DNA of 21,052 bases, from NCBI GenBank assembly GCA_046047315.1, contig JBJOID010000171.1, positions 1 to 21,052 on the forward strand, read 5' to 3'. This document shows positions 1 to 7,090 of this stretch, piece by piece. Origin of the DNA: WGMK01 sp046047315 (GTDB lineage: Bacteria; Hydrogenedentota; Hydrogenedentia; Hydrogenedentales; JAEUWI01). Below the pieces are notes generated by a model. The model was given only the letters and a program-made list of their open reading frames with translations, did not search any database and was not told where the DNA came from. A program made the position numbers and the translations under genes. Every line of letters starts with the position of its first letter. The stretch's first letter is position 1.

Positions 1-167
1 AGCGACGCACCGGCAAGGCGAAAAAGAACATGCGCCGTTCGCATCATGCGCAGACGGCCCCGAACACCATCGACAGCCCGGACTCCGGCGAGCGCGTGCT
101 TCCGCACCGCGTCTGCCTGAAGAGCGGCTTCTACAAGGGCCGCCAGGTCATCAAGGTCAAAGACTAA
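1..167 (+). CDS. rpmF: 50S ribosomal protein L32 (C-terminal part)
   Basis: The reading frame is open from the left edge (first full codon at 3) to the TAA at 165-167 and gives the last 54 residues. They begin RRTGKAKKNMRRSHHA and end in YKGRQVIKVKD, the L32 pattern (basic N-terminal stretch, then HRVC..GFYKGR..I). L32 is a small protein of the large ribosomal subunit. Many L32 proteins carry a four-cysteine zinc ribbon; here only one Cys (in HRVC) is visible and the next expected position is Ser, so this looks like a zinc-free form. The start lies outside the window. plsX begins 24 nt downstream, the usual rpmF-plsX order in bacteria. Confidence 0.93.
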   Translation, partial: RRTGKAKKNMRRSHHAQTAPNTIDSPDSGERVLPHRVCLKSGFYKGRQVIKVKD

Positions 168-191
168 GCGCAGCACGCGCGGAGACCTCCC

Positions 192-1232
192 ATGCGCATC
201 GCCTTGGACGCCATGGGGGCCGATGCCGCCCCCGAGGTAGAGATCGAGGGAGCGGTGGCGGCCAGCCTCGAGGCCAGCCACGAGATTATCCTCGTGGGCG
301 ATGAGGCTGTGCTTCGCCCCAGACTTGACGCCTATTCCAAGAAGGGTAACCTTCGGATATTGCATGCCAGCGAGCGCATCGGCATGCACGAGTCTCCCGT
401 GCTTGCTGTGCGCGGGAAGAAGGATTCGTCTCTGCTCGTGGCCATGCGGCTCGTCAAGAATGGCGAGGCCGACGCCATCGTTTCCGCGGGCAACACCGGC
501 GCCGTCATGGTCGCAGCCCGCACCGTCATCGGCCCCATCCGGGGCGTTGCGCGTTCCGCCATTTGCCAGGCGCTGCCCACGGCCACCGGCCAGGTGGTCG
601 TGCTTGATCTCGGGGCCAATGTGGACTGCTCCGCGCGCCACCTCTGCGAGTTCGCCGAGATGGGCATGGCCTATTCCACCTACGCACTCGGCGTGAAGAA
701 CCCCCGCGTGGGGCTGCTCAACATTGGCGAGGAAGAAGCCAAGGGCACCCAGGTTTCCAAGGAAGTGCATCGCGCGCTTACTGCCGCAACGCACGTGAAC
801 TTCGTCGGCAATGTCGAGCCAAAGGCCATGTACAACGGGGCCGCGGATGTCGTCGTATGTGACGGCTTCATAGGCAACGTCATCCTCAAAACCAGCGAGG
901 CCGTGGCCGGGGTGATGGGCAAGCTGATGAAGGAGAAGCTCACCAGCTCCTCCATGAACAAGCTTGGCGCCGTGCTGGCGCGCTCGGCCCTGCAGGACAT
1001 CAAGGAAACCGTCGACCCGAACTACCATCCCGGCGCGCCACTGCTTGGGATCAACGGCATCGTCATCATCACGCACGGCTCCTGCACCTCGCTCGGCATC
1101 AAGAACGCCCTGCTGGGCGCGGCCATTGCGTTTGAGAACCGGCTCAACGATCACATCCGAGAGAACATCGAAGCCCTGCGTGGCGTCGAGGAACGCATCG
1201 GGCCGCCGCCCGCTGAAGAAGCCGCGTCATGA
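192..1232 (+). CDS. plsX: Phosphate acyltransferase PlsX
   Basis: PlsX converts acyl-ACP and phosphate to acyl-phosphate, the donor for PlsY in phospholipid synthesis; it is a peripheral membrane enzyme. The 346-residue product is the normal family length and starts MRIALDAMGADAAP, the family's typical N-terminus (IALDAMGGD). Other matching blocks are SAGNTGAVM, LDLGANVDC, NIGEEEAKGT and GFIGNVILK. The ATG at 192 follows a GGAGA ribosome site at 181-185. The stop overlaps the fabD start by 4 nt (ATGA), so translation is probably coupled. In many bacteria fabH lies between plsX and fabD; it is missing here. Confidence 0.97.
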   Translation: MRIALDAMGADAAPEVEIEGAVAASLEASHEIILVGDEAVLRPRLDAYSKKGNLRILHASERIGMHESPVLAVRGKKDSSLLVAMRLVKNGEADAIVSAGNTGAVMVAARTVIGPIRGVARSAICQALPTATGQVVVLDLGANVDCSARHLCEFAEMGMAYSTYALGVKNPRVGLLNIGEEEAKGTQVSKEVHRALTAATHVNFVGNVEPKAMYNGAADVVVCDGFIGNVILKTSEAVAGVMGKLMKEKLTSSSMNKLGAVLARSALQDIKETVDPNYHPGAPLLGINGIVIITHGSCTSLGIKNALLGAAIAFENRLNDHIRENIEALRGVEERIGPPPAEEAAS

Positions 1233-2110
1233 GCGCCTTCCTCTTTCCCGGCCAGGGAAGCCAGAAACCGGGAATGGGGGCTGACTTCTACGAGTCCTGT
1301 CCCGCCGCCCGCGAGACCCTCGATGTCGCGGCCTCCCAGATGCCGGAAGGATTTCTCGACACGCTCTTCCATGGCGAGGCCGATGCGGTCAACGACACCC
1401 GTTTCGCCCAGCCCGCCCTGCTCGCGGTCGAGGTCGCCATCACCCGGGTTCTGCGTGAACGTGGTTTGTCGCCCTCCGCTTGCGCGGGGCACAGCCTCGG
1501 CGAAATCCCTGCGTTGGTGGCCTGCGGCACACTTGCCTACGAGGACGCCCTTCCGCTGGTTCGAGAGCGAGCCCGCCTGATGAGCGAAAACGTGCCCGCC
1601 GGTGGCATGGCCGCCGTCATGGGCATCGAACCCGACGCCATCGCGGCCGCCCTTCCCGAGGGCGTAAACATCGCCAACTACAACAGCCCCGCGCAGATCA
1701 TCATCAGCGGTTCCGCCGAGGCGCTCGAGGCTGCAGCGACCGCGCTCAAGGAAGCCGGGGCCAAGCGCGTCATGCCGCTCAAGGTGTCCGGTCCCTTTCA
1801 TTCGCCCTATATGCGCCCGGCCGCCGAGGCCTTCGCCGCCTGCCTCTCCAGCATCGCCTTGCAAGCGCCGTCATGCCGCTTCATCTCGTCCGTCAGCGGG
1901 CAGCCCGAGTCCGATCCGGAGCGCATCCGCGCCCTGCTCGCGGAGCAGCTTACCTCCCCCGTGCGCTGGATGGACGTCATGCGCCACATCGACATGCCCT
2001 GCATCGAGATCGGTCCCGGCGGCGTGCTTGCCGGACTGGCCAAGCGCATCGAAGGCGCGCCAGCCGTCACGCCGCTCGCCACCACGGGCGACCTTCCCCC
2101 GGTCGACTGA
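1229..2110 (+). CDS. fabD: Malonyl-CoA:ACP transacylase FabD
   Basis: FabD moves malonyl from CoA to acyl carrier protein, supplying the elongation unit of type II fatty acid synthesis in the cytoplasm. The 293-residue protein has the oxyanion-hole motif FPGQGSQ (6-12), the nucleophile elbow GHSLGE with Ser89, and the catalytic His191 in SGPFHSPYM. IEIGPGGVLAGLAKR near the C-terminus matches the family's conserved GPG..L segment. Length is close to the usual ~300. The ATG at 1229 overlaps the plsX stop. fabG and acpP, which often follow, are absent; a new promoter lies just past the stop. Confidence 0.96.
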   Translation: MSAFLFPGQGSQKPGMGADFYESCPAARETLDVAASQMPEGFLDTLFHGEADAVNDTRFAQPALLAVEVAITRVLRERGLSPSACAGHSLGEIPALVACGTLAYEDALPLVRERARLMSENVPAGGMAAVMGIEPDAIAAALPEGVNIANYNSPAQIIISGSAEALEAAATALKEAGAKRVMPLKVSGPFHSPYMRPAAEAFAACLSSIALQAPSCRFISSVSGQPESDPERIRALLAEQLTSPVRWMDVMRHIDMPCIEIGPGGVLAGLAKRIEGAPAVTPLATTGDLPPVD

Positions 2111-2140
2111 CCCGCGCGTCCTGAACCAATCCACCGCTTT

Positions 2141-2149
2141 TGCTATACT
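2141..2149 (+). promoter_or_regulatory. Extended -10 promoter for the HAD/cysteine desulfurase unit
   Basis: TGCTATACT matches the extended -10 consensus TGnTATAAT with one mismatch in the hexamer (2144-2149). No good -35 is visible (CTGAAC at 2121-2126 lies 17 nt upstream and matches three of six bases). Transcription would start near 2156, about 28 nt before the GTG at 2185. This argues against using the in-frame TTG at 2140, which lies inside the promoter, as the start codon. Confidence 0.6.
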
Positions 2150-2184
2150 CATCCCACCTAAGCCGCAACGCGGAGCAGTATGCC

Positions 2185-2895
2185 GTGACTGTGCGTGATA
2201 TCCTTAAAAGAGCCCGTCTTCGGCGTGAGCGCGTCGAGCGCCCCCGCCTGATCATGTTCGATTTCGACGGCGTGATCGCCGATTCCTTCGAGGTCTTCTA
2301 CGAGGAGTTTTCCGGCGCGGCGGAGATGCTGGGCTTTCAGAAACTGAACTCCCGCGAATCGCTTCTCAAACTCATGGAGGGCAATCCCATCGCCGGGCTG
2401 GTGAAGATGGGCTTCCCGGTATGGAAGCTCAAGGAGCTTGGTGAGCGCTTTGCCCCGCGCATCGAGGCGGCCAATGCCCGCGTGCTGCCCTTCGACGGGA
2501 TGACCCTGTTGCTTTCCGAACTCGCGGCCGCGCATCCAACCTATGTGATCACGTCGAACCAAACCCGGGCCGTCGAGCAGTTTCTGGAGCGCCACGGGGT
2601 CACCGGCGTGCATGAAGTAGTTGGGGCCGATAAGGAATCGAGCAAGGTCAAAAAGATTCGCAAGGTGCGCAAGAAGCATCCCGCCCATCAGGGCTGGTAT
2701 ATCGGTGACACCAAGGGCGACATGGTGGAAGGCAACCGGGCGGGCGCCATCACGGTGGCGGTGACCTGGGGCTGGCATTCCGAGGACACCCTGCGCGAGG
2801 GCAAACCCCGACACGTGGTGCATGATCAGCAGTCGCTGCGCGAGCTCCTGCTCAAGCGCGATTCCGCTGCTCCCCCGGCCGCACCGCCGCAGTAA
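2185..2895 (+). CDS. HAD-superfamily hydrolase (phosphoglycolate phosphatase-like)
   Basis: A soluble phosphatase-type protein of 236 residues with all HAD motifs in order: DFDGV with nucleophile Asp26 and acid/base Asp28, Ser124 in VITSNQT, a lysine-rich motif III region (150-164) and GDTKGDM with Asp175 and Asp179. The helical cap between motifs I and II fits subfamily IA (Gph-like); the substrate cannot be read from sequence. I chose the GTG at 2185, 9 nt after GGAG (2172-2175) and downstream of the promoter. An in-frame ATG at 2254 would start directly on the motif I strand (MFDFDG) and is less likely. The Pro/Ala-rich end precedes the cysteine desulfurase by 13 nt, so the two are probably cotranscribed. 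Confidence 0.85.
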   Translation: MTVRDILKRARLRRERVERPRLIMFDFDGVIADSFEVFYEEFSGAAEMLGFQKLNSRESLLKLMEGNPIAGLVKMGFPVWKLKELGERFAPRIEAANARVLPFDGMTLLLSELAAAHPTYVITSNQTRAVEQFLERHGVTGVHEVVGADKESSKVKKIRKVRKKHPAHQGWYIGDTKGDMVEGNRAGAITVAVTWGWHSEDTLREGKPRHVVHDQQSLRELLLKRDSAAPPAAPPQ

Positions 2896-2908
2896 AGCGG
2901 GCGACAGC

Positions 2909-4042
2909 ATGCCGCCCACGGACGCAGCGCCGCCGGTCTATCTGGATCATTGCGCATCTTCCGCTTTGCGGCCCGAGGTTCTCGAGGCCATGCTCCCCTA
3001 TATGGGGGGGCAACCGGGCAACGCCAGTTCGCTTCATCGCTGGGGCAGGTCTGCCCGGGCGGCCCTGGACCGCGCACGCGAGCAGGTGGCGGCCCTGATC
3101 GGCGCGGAGCCGGAGGAGATCGTCTTCACTTCCGGTGGCACGGAGTCCAACAACCTTGCGCTCGGTGCTGCCGGAAATCGCCGCCTCCTGTACTCCGTCA
3201 TTGAGCACCCCTCGATACAGCGGCCCGCATCCCGTCGCGTAGCCCAGACAATCCCGGTCGATGCGGAAGGACGCGTGGACATGGACGCGCTCCGGGAACT
3301 GCTTCGCGTGGAGCCGGCCCTCGTCTCGGTCATCGCAGGCAACAACGAAACCGGGGTGATCAACGACCCCGCCATTCTGGCCGCGCTCTGTGCGGAGTCG
3401 CACGCGATCTTTCATACCGATGCGACCCAATACGCGTGGCTGCTGCCCTTGCAGGCTCATGCGCCAGGCCTTGCAATGGCCACCTTGTCCGCGCACAAGC
3501 TGGGCGGCCCGCAGGGCGTGGGGGCACTGTATATCCGGCGCGATGTTTCCCTTGAACCGCTGCTGCTGGGAGGCACGCAGGAGCGGCGGCGCCGCGCCGG
3601 CACGGAAAACCTCGCCGGAATCGTCGGCATGGGGGAGGCGTGTGCCCGCGCGCTGGACGAGTATGAAGCCATGGCGGCCCGCCTTGCCGCGCTGCGCGAC
3701 CAGATGGAGCGGGCCCTTGTGTCGCACTTCCCAACGTTGCGCGTCAACAGCGCCCTGGCCCTGCGATTGCCCCATGTGCTCAACGTCTCCGCTGACGGCA
3801 TCGAGGGGGATGTTCTGGTTCGCATGCTCGATTCTGCCGGCGTAGCCGCTTCTACTGGTTCCGCGTGCAGCTCGGGGCTCGCGGAAGCCTCACCCGTACT
3901 GCTGGCCATGGGGCGCACACATGGTGAAGCGCTCGGCAGCCTTCGCTTCAGCCTCGGCTGGAACAGCACCGCCACGGACGTGGCCACCACCCTGCCCCGA
4001 ATTATCAGCACGCTGCAAGAGGCCGGACTCCGGCCCCATTGA
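2909..4042 (+). CDS. Cysteine desulfurase, NifS/IscS family
   Basis: A PLP enzyme that takes sulfur from cysteine as an enzyme-bound persulfide for Fe-S clusters or thiolated tRNA. The 377-residue product shows FTSGGTESNN (73-82), substrate/PLP His100 in IEHPSI, Asp171 and Gln174 in HTDATQ, the PLP Schiff-base Lys197 in SAHKLGGPQG, RAGTEN (229-234), and the persulfide Cys320 in STGSACSSG. ACSSG matches group I enzymes (IscS/NifS). The N-terminal motif, usually YLDNNATT or YLDHAATT, reads YLDHCASS. No iscU, iscA or thiI is nearby, so its sulfur acceptor is unknown. The ATG at 2909 is the first Met before YLDH; the SD is weak, consistent with coupling to the gene 13 nt upstream. Confidence 0.9.
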   Translation: MPPTDAAPPVYLDHCASSALRPEVLEAMLPYMGGQPGNASSLHRWGRSARAALDRAREQVAALIGAEPEEIVFTSGGTESNNLALGAAGNRRLLYSVIEHPSIQRPASRRVAQTIPVDAEGRVDMDALRELLRVEPALVSVIAGNNETGVINDPAILAALCAESHAIFHTDATQYAWLLPLQAHAPGLAMATLSAHKLGGPQGVGALYIRRDVSLEPLLLGGTQERRRRAGTENLAGIVGMGEACARALDEYEAMAARLAALRDQMERALVSHFPTLRVNSALALRLPHVLNVSADGIEGDVLVRMLDSAGVAASTGSACSSGLAEASPVLLAMGRTHGEALGSLRFSLGWNSTATDVATTLPRIISTLQEAGLRPH

Positions 4043-4046
4043 AAGG

Positions 4047-4073
4047 AAAATGCCCGGGCCGAAGCCCGGGCAT
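4047..4073 (-). terminator. UUCG-capped hairpin terminator between convergent genes
   Basis: A perfect 10-bp stem (4050-4059 with 4064-4073) closes a four-base loop at 4060-4063. On the minus strand the loop reads TTCG between C and G, the very stable cUUCGg tetraloop, followed by TTTT (4050-4047). It would end the minus-strand transcript of the 4100-5194 gene and, without a U-tract, may also slow the plus-strand transcript. Confidence 0.7.
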
Positions 4074-4099
4074 TGTGGAGAAACGGGGTTGCGGGGGGG

Positions 4100-5194
4100 C
4101 TACTGCTGGGGAATCGCCGTGACCACCTCGGTGCCCTCCAGTGGGCTGTTTTCGGAACGGTAGGCCACCTTGCCGCGAATCGCCTGCTCGCCGGTCGAGT
4201 CCTCCGCGGGCTTCACCGTGTAGGTGAACTTGATGGGGAACTCCGGCACTTCGATGAAGATGAAGCTCAGGTTGCCCTTCGTGCCGGCCGCGGGCTTGAT
4301 GGGGGGAGCCGTGCCGCCCTTGATGCCCTCGAAGGTCCAGCCGGTCGGCAGCGAGTCCACCACGGCCACCGCGTTCACCGGCGCATCGCCTTCGCGCTCA
4401 AGCACCACTTCAATGTCCAGCGGCTGGCCGGGGGCATAGGCCGGGGCCAAGGCGCCGCGCGCCATGAATATCTGGGCGGGCGTGGGCAGCGGGGCCACTT
4501 CCGCCGTCGCCTCGGCGGGCATGGCCTCTGGGGCCGGAGCGGCTTCGGCGGCAGGTGCGGACTGCGCCGTGGGCGCAGCGCCCGTGCCCAGCAGCGACGT
4601 CACCACGTCGGTGCGGAGCTCTTCGCCGCTGGTGCGATACAAAACCTGGCCGGAAATCTGCGGCGACTCGGCCGCGTCTCCGTCCTTCTTCAGACGATAA
4701 GTGAACTCGGCTGGAAAGAAACCGTCGGCAAACTGGAACCATGCGAACTCCAGCGTGCCCCGCGCGCCCGCAGGTGGACGCACATCCGGCTTGCGGGGGC
4801 CGTCGAATTCCACCAGCGTGAAGCCCGCCGGAATCTGCTCCTGCATGCCCATGGCGCGCACGGGGTCATTGCCCGCCGCCTGCTCGATGCGCACGTTGAC
4901 GTCGATCGTTTCCTTGCTGGCGAAGTCCGCCGCATCGGGAATCGTGCGGGTGAGCGTCAAGGAGGTGGGGCGCACCACCGCCGGCTGCGGAATCTTCGGC
5001 GCGGGTGTGTCTGGCACGGGGATGGGCTCGGGCTCCGCCGCGGGCGCCGCTGCCACTTCTGGCGCGGGGGCGGGCGCTGGCTCTGGCGCGGGCACGGCAG
5101 CCGGTTCGCCCTGTCCCGATACCGCCAAATACCCAATCGCCCCGGCGGCGATGATGACGAGTCCTATTCCAAATCCAAGCGCGGTCTTATTCAT
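4100..5194 (-). CDS. Membrane-anchored protein with two DUF11-like beta domains
   Basis: The function is not recognised. The 364-residue protein has one N-terminal membrane helix (about 6-25) and then a Pro/Ala/Glu-rich linker (29-76). Two homologous domains follow, near 78-202 and 246-362, joined by a second Ala/Pro-rich linker (203-240). Both share a P-x-G-[FW]-T-[FL] turn, a [PA]AG.[RK]G.L.F block, F-P...F-T-Y and a final G-x-V-x-Y-R...VVT strand; this resembles DUF11-type extracellular beta-sandwich repeats. The topology suggests a cell-envelope protein with domains outside the cytoplasmic membrane. The ATG at 5194 follows an AGGGAAGG site; an earlier in-frame start at 5230 would add 12 polar residues before the helix. 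It lies 46 nt downstream of aroK-aroC on the same strand. Confidence 0.75.
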   Translation of the reverse strand: MNKTALGFGIGLVIIAAGAIGYLAVSGQGEPAAVPAPEPAPAPAPEVAAAPAAEPEPIPVPDTPAPKIPQPAVVRPTSLTLTRTIPDAADFASKETIDVNVRIEQAAGNDPVRAMGMQEQIPAGFTLVEFDGPRKPDVRPPAGARGTLEFAWFQFADGFFPAEFTYRLKKDGDAAESPQISGQVLYRTSGEELRTDVVTSLLGTGAAPTAQSAPAAEAAPAPEAMPAEATAEVAPLPTPAQIFMARGALAPAYAPGQPLDIEVVLEREGDAPVNAVAVVDSLPTGWTFEGIKGGTAPPIKPAAGTKGNLSFIFIEVPEFPIKFTYTVKPAEDSTGEQAIRGKVAYRSENSPLEGTEVVTAIPQQ

Positions 5195-5240
5195 GAGCCT
5201 TCCCTTTAGTCGTCTCTGCCCGCTGCGCAATCCCCGGATG

Positions 5241-6848
5241 CTACCACGAACCGTGGCGGGCTTCCCATTCGGGATTCAGGCGCGATTGCACCTCCCATGC
5301 GTCGAAAATAACGAAAGCCGCCATGTTCTCGATGACGGGCACGGCGCGTGGCACGATGCAGGGGTCGTGCCTTCCGAGCACTTCGATGTCCCGTTCATTG
5401 CCCGCCTCGTCGTTGGTGTGCTGCGTCTTGGCGATGGAGGCCGTTGGCTTCACCGCGATGCGCAGGATGACCGGCTCGCCCGTGGTGATGCCGCCAAGGA
5501 TGCCGCCCGCATGGTTGCTGAGGAACTGGCCGCCCGTCATGGGGTCGTTCGCCTCGCTGCCGCGCATCTTCGCCAGCGCGAAGCCATCCCCCACCTCGAT
5601 GCCCTTGAAAGCGCCCACCGTCATGATGGCGCTGCAGAGCCGCGCATCGAGCTTGCCGAACACGGGGTCCCCCAGGCCGGGAGGCAGGCCATGTATTTCC
5701 AACTGGATGATGCCGCCCACGGAGTCGCGGTCAGAGCGGGCGTCGAGAATCGCCTGCTCCATTCGCTTCGCGGCCTCGGGGTCCGCACATCGCACCACAT
5801 TGTCCTCGATGGTGTCGAGGTTAATGTGCTCTGCGCGTATGCCCGCCACCTCGATGGCATGCGCCACCACGCGGACGCCCTTCTGCTTGAGCAGGTGCAT
5901 GGGTACCGCGCCTGCTGCCACGCGCCCGGCGGTCTCGCGGGCGGACTGGCGGCCGCCGCCGCGATAATCACGGTGGCCATACTTGGTGTAAAACGTGAAG
6001 TCGCCATGGCCGGGACGAAACACGTCCTTGATGTCGTCGTAATTCTTCGAGCGCTGATCCTGGTTGTAGATGACCATGGCAATCGGCGCGCCGGTGGTCT
6101 TGCCCTCGAATACGCCAGAGAGGATATGCACCTCGTCCGGTTCCTTGCGCTGGGTCACCACCTTGCTCTGGCCCGGCTTGCGGCGGTCCATCTGCTCGCG
6201 GATTACTTCTTCGGAATACTCGATGCCCGGGCGCATGCCATCCACCACGATGCCCAGCGCCCTGCCGTGGCTCTCGCCAAAGCTGGTCATGCGGATAACC
6301 TCGCCATAGCTGTTCGCCGCCGTCATGCGGATGGCGAGCTCCTGGCCGATCCGGTCCGCGAGCGCCTCGGCCAGTTCCTCCGGAGTTCCCGTGCTGGTGT
6401 CCAGCGCAATGTCCGCAAAGGGTAGCAGCACCTCTTCCCGGTGGCTGCACGTCGCCTCATACTTTGCCCGGCCATCGTCGCCCGCATACATGGGCGGCAC
6501 GCCCTTTTCCGTGGCGCGCGCCCAGAGCGTGGTCGCGTCGGCGCTCAGCCAGGCCAGGATGGAACGATGCCGAAGGGCCCGGCGGGAGTCCGGGTCCATC
6601 ATCAGGCCCCCGCCTGTAATAACCACGCAATAGTCCATGCCGGCGGCGTCTTGCGCCACGGCGCGCTCCAGTGCGAGGAAAGCCTCTGCACCGTCCTGCG
6701 TGTGAATCTCGCGGCAGCTGCGGCCCTTGCCGTCCTTCTGCTCCACCAACGCATCGGTGTCCACGCAGGGCAGCCCCAGGCGCTCCGCCAGCAGCCGGCC
6801 CATGGTCGACTTGCCCGCGCCCTTCGGGCCCATCAAGACAATCTTCAT
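5241..6848 (-). CDS. aroK-aroC: Shikimate kinase-like / chorismate synthase fusion
   Basis: One 535-residue frame joins two shikimate-pathway domains. Residues 1-172 are a shikimate kinase-like P-loop domain: Walker A GPKGAGKST (7-15), DTD (30-32), GGG (79-81) and Arg137. Residues 175-535 are a full-length chorismate synthase, which removes phosphate from EPSP to form chorismate with reduced FMN: GESHG (191-195), DRRKPGQSK (221-229), RPGHGDF (278-284) and DYRGGGRQSARE (294-305). In the kinase half, the shikimate-binding Arg58 position is Leu58 and the lid Arg117 position is Pro118 by alignment from memory to the M. tuberculosis enzyme. An ATG at codon 175 (6326) has CAGGAG 12 nt before it and could also yield AroC alone. 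The ATG at 6848 has AAGGAA upstream. Confidence 0.92.
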   Translation of the reverse strand: MKIVLMGPKGAGKSTMGRLLAERLGLPCVDTDALVEQKDGKGRSCREIHTQDGAEAFLALERAVAQDAAGMDYCVVITGGGLMMDPDSRRALRHRSILAWLSADATTLWARATEKGVPPMYAGDDGRAKYEATCSHREEVLLPFADIALDTSTGTPEELAEALADRIGQELAIRMTAANSYGEVIRMTSFGESHGRALGIVVDGMRPGIEYSEEVIREQMDRRKPGQSKVVTQRKEPDEVHILSGVFEGKTTGAPIAMVIYNQDQRSKNYDDIKDVFRPGHGDFTFYTKYGHRDYRGGGRQSARETAGRVAAGAVPMHLLKQKGVRVVAHAIEVAGIRAEHINLDTIEDNVVRCADPEAAKRMEQAILDARSDRDSVGGIIQLEIHGLPPGLGDPVFGKLDARLCSAIMTVGAFKGIEVGDGFALAKMRGSEANDPMTGGQFLSNHAGGILGGITTGEPVILRIAVKPTASIAKTQHTNDEAGNERDIEVLGRHDPCIVPRAVPVIENMAAFVIFDAWEVQSRLNPEWEARHGSW

Positions 6849-6962
6849 GCGATGCGTTCCTTACTGCGATATCGAGGCGCGTGCTCCACGCCAGGCATGT
6901 TGGCCGGCGGCCCCCGCAAAGCCGGTCACCCCGGGGCGCCACGCCCCAGCCTCAAACCCCGC

Positions 6963-6996
6963 GATCTTTTCACATCGACCACGGGTTTATCCAGTC
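6963..6996 (+). repeat. 34-bp direct repeat, intergenic copy
   Basis: This copy matches 7244-7277 at 32 of 34 positions; both differences are transitions (C/T at base 11, A/G at base 16). The similarity stops abruptly on both sides. It lies 95 nt before the yvaD-like start codon and upstream of the likely -10 box at 7046. Confidence 0.85.
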
Positions 6997-7045
6997 CGGT
7001 GCGCCCCGAAGCGGTGAAATGTGAATACATCGCCCCTGTAACTTG

Positions 7046-7051
7046 TATACT
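7046..7051 (+). promoter_or_regulatory. Likely -10 box for the yvaD-like gene
   Basis: TATACT is 39 nt before the ATG at 7091, the same hexamer as the promoters at 2144 and 10365. No convincing -35 is visible. A start near 7058 would leave a ~33-nt leader containing AGGAGG (7076-7081). Confidence 0.4.
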
Positions 7052-7090
7052 GACAGAGCGGAAATAACGCACAACAGGAGGACATTCGCC

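Noticed and set aside
2140..2184. TTG start that would extend the HAD protein by 15 residues
   Set aside because: The TTG is part of an extended -10 promoter, so it would not be in the transcript; the GTG at 2185 has a better ribosome site.
4073..5209. Open frame of 378 codons on the plus strand
   Set aside because: It mirrors the Pro/Ala-rich anchored protein gene, giving Arg/Gly-rich nonsense, and has no ribosome site.
4701..6425. Open frame of 574 codons on the plus strand
   Set aside because: It lies opposite the anchored-domain gene and aroK-aroC, whose protein motifs are unmistakable. GC-rich codons leave the opposite strand open; it has no recognisable domain.
6441..7067. Open frame covering the intergenic copy of the 34-bp repeat (encoding DLFTSTTGLSS)
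   Set aside because: Most of it is antisense to aroK-aroC, and only the 34-bp segment resembles the yvaD-like protein; no degraded gene copy surrounds it.
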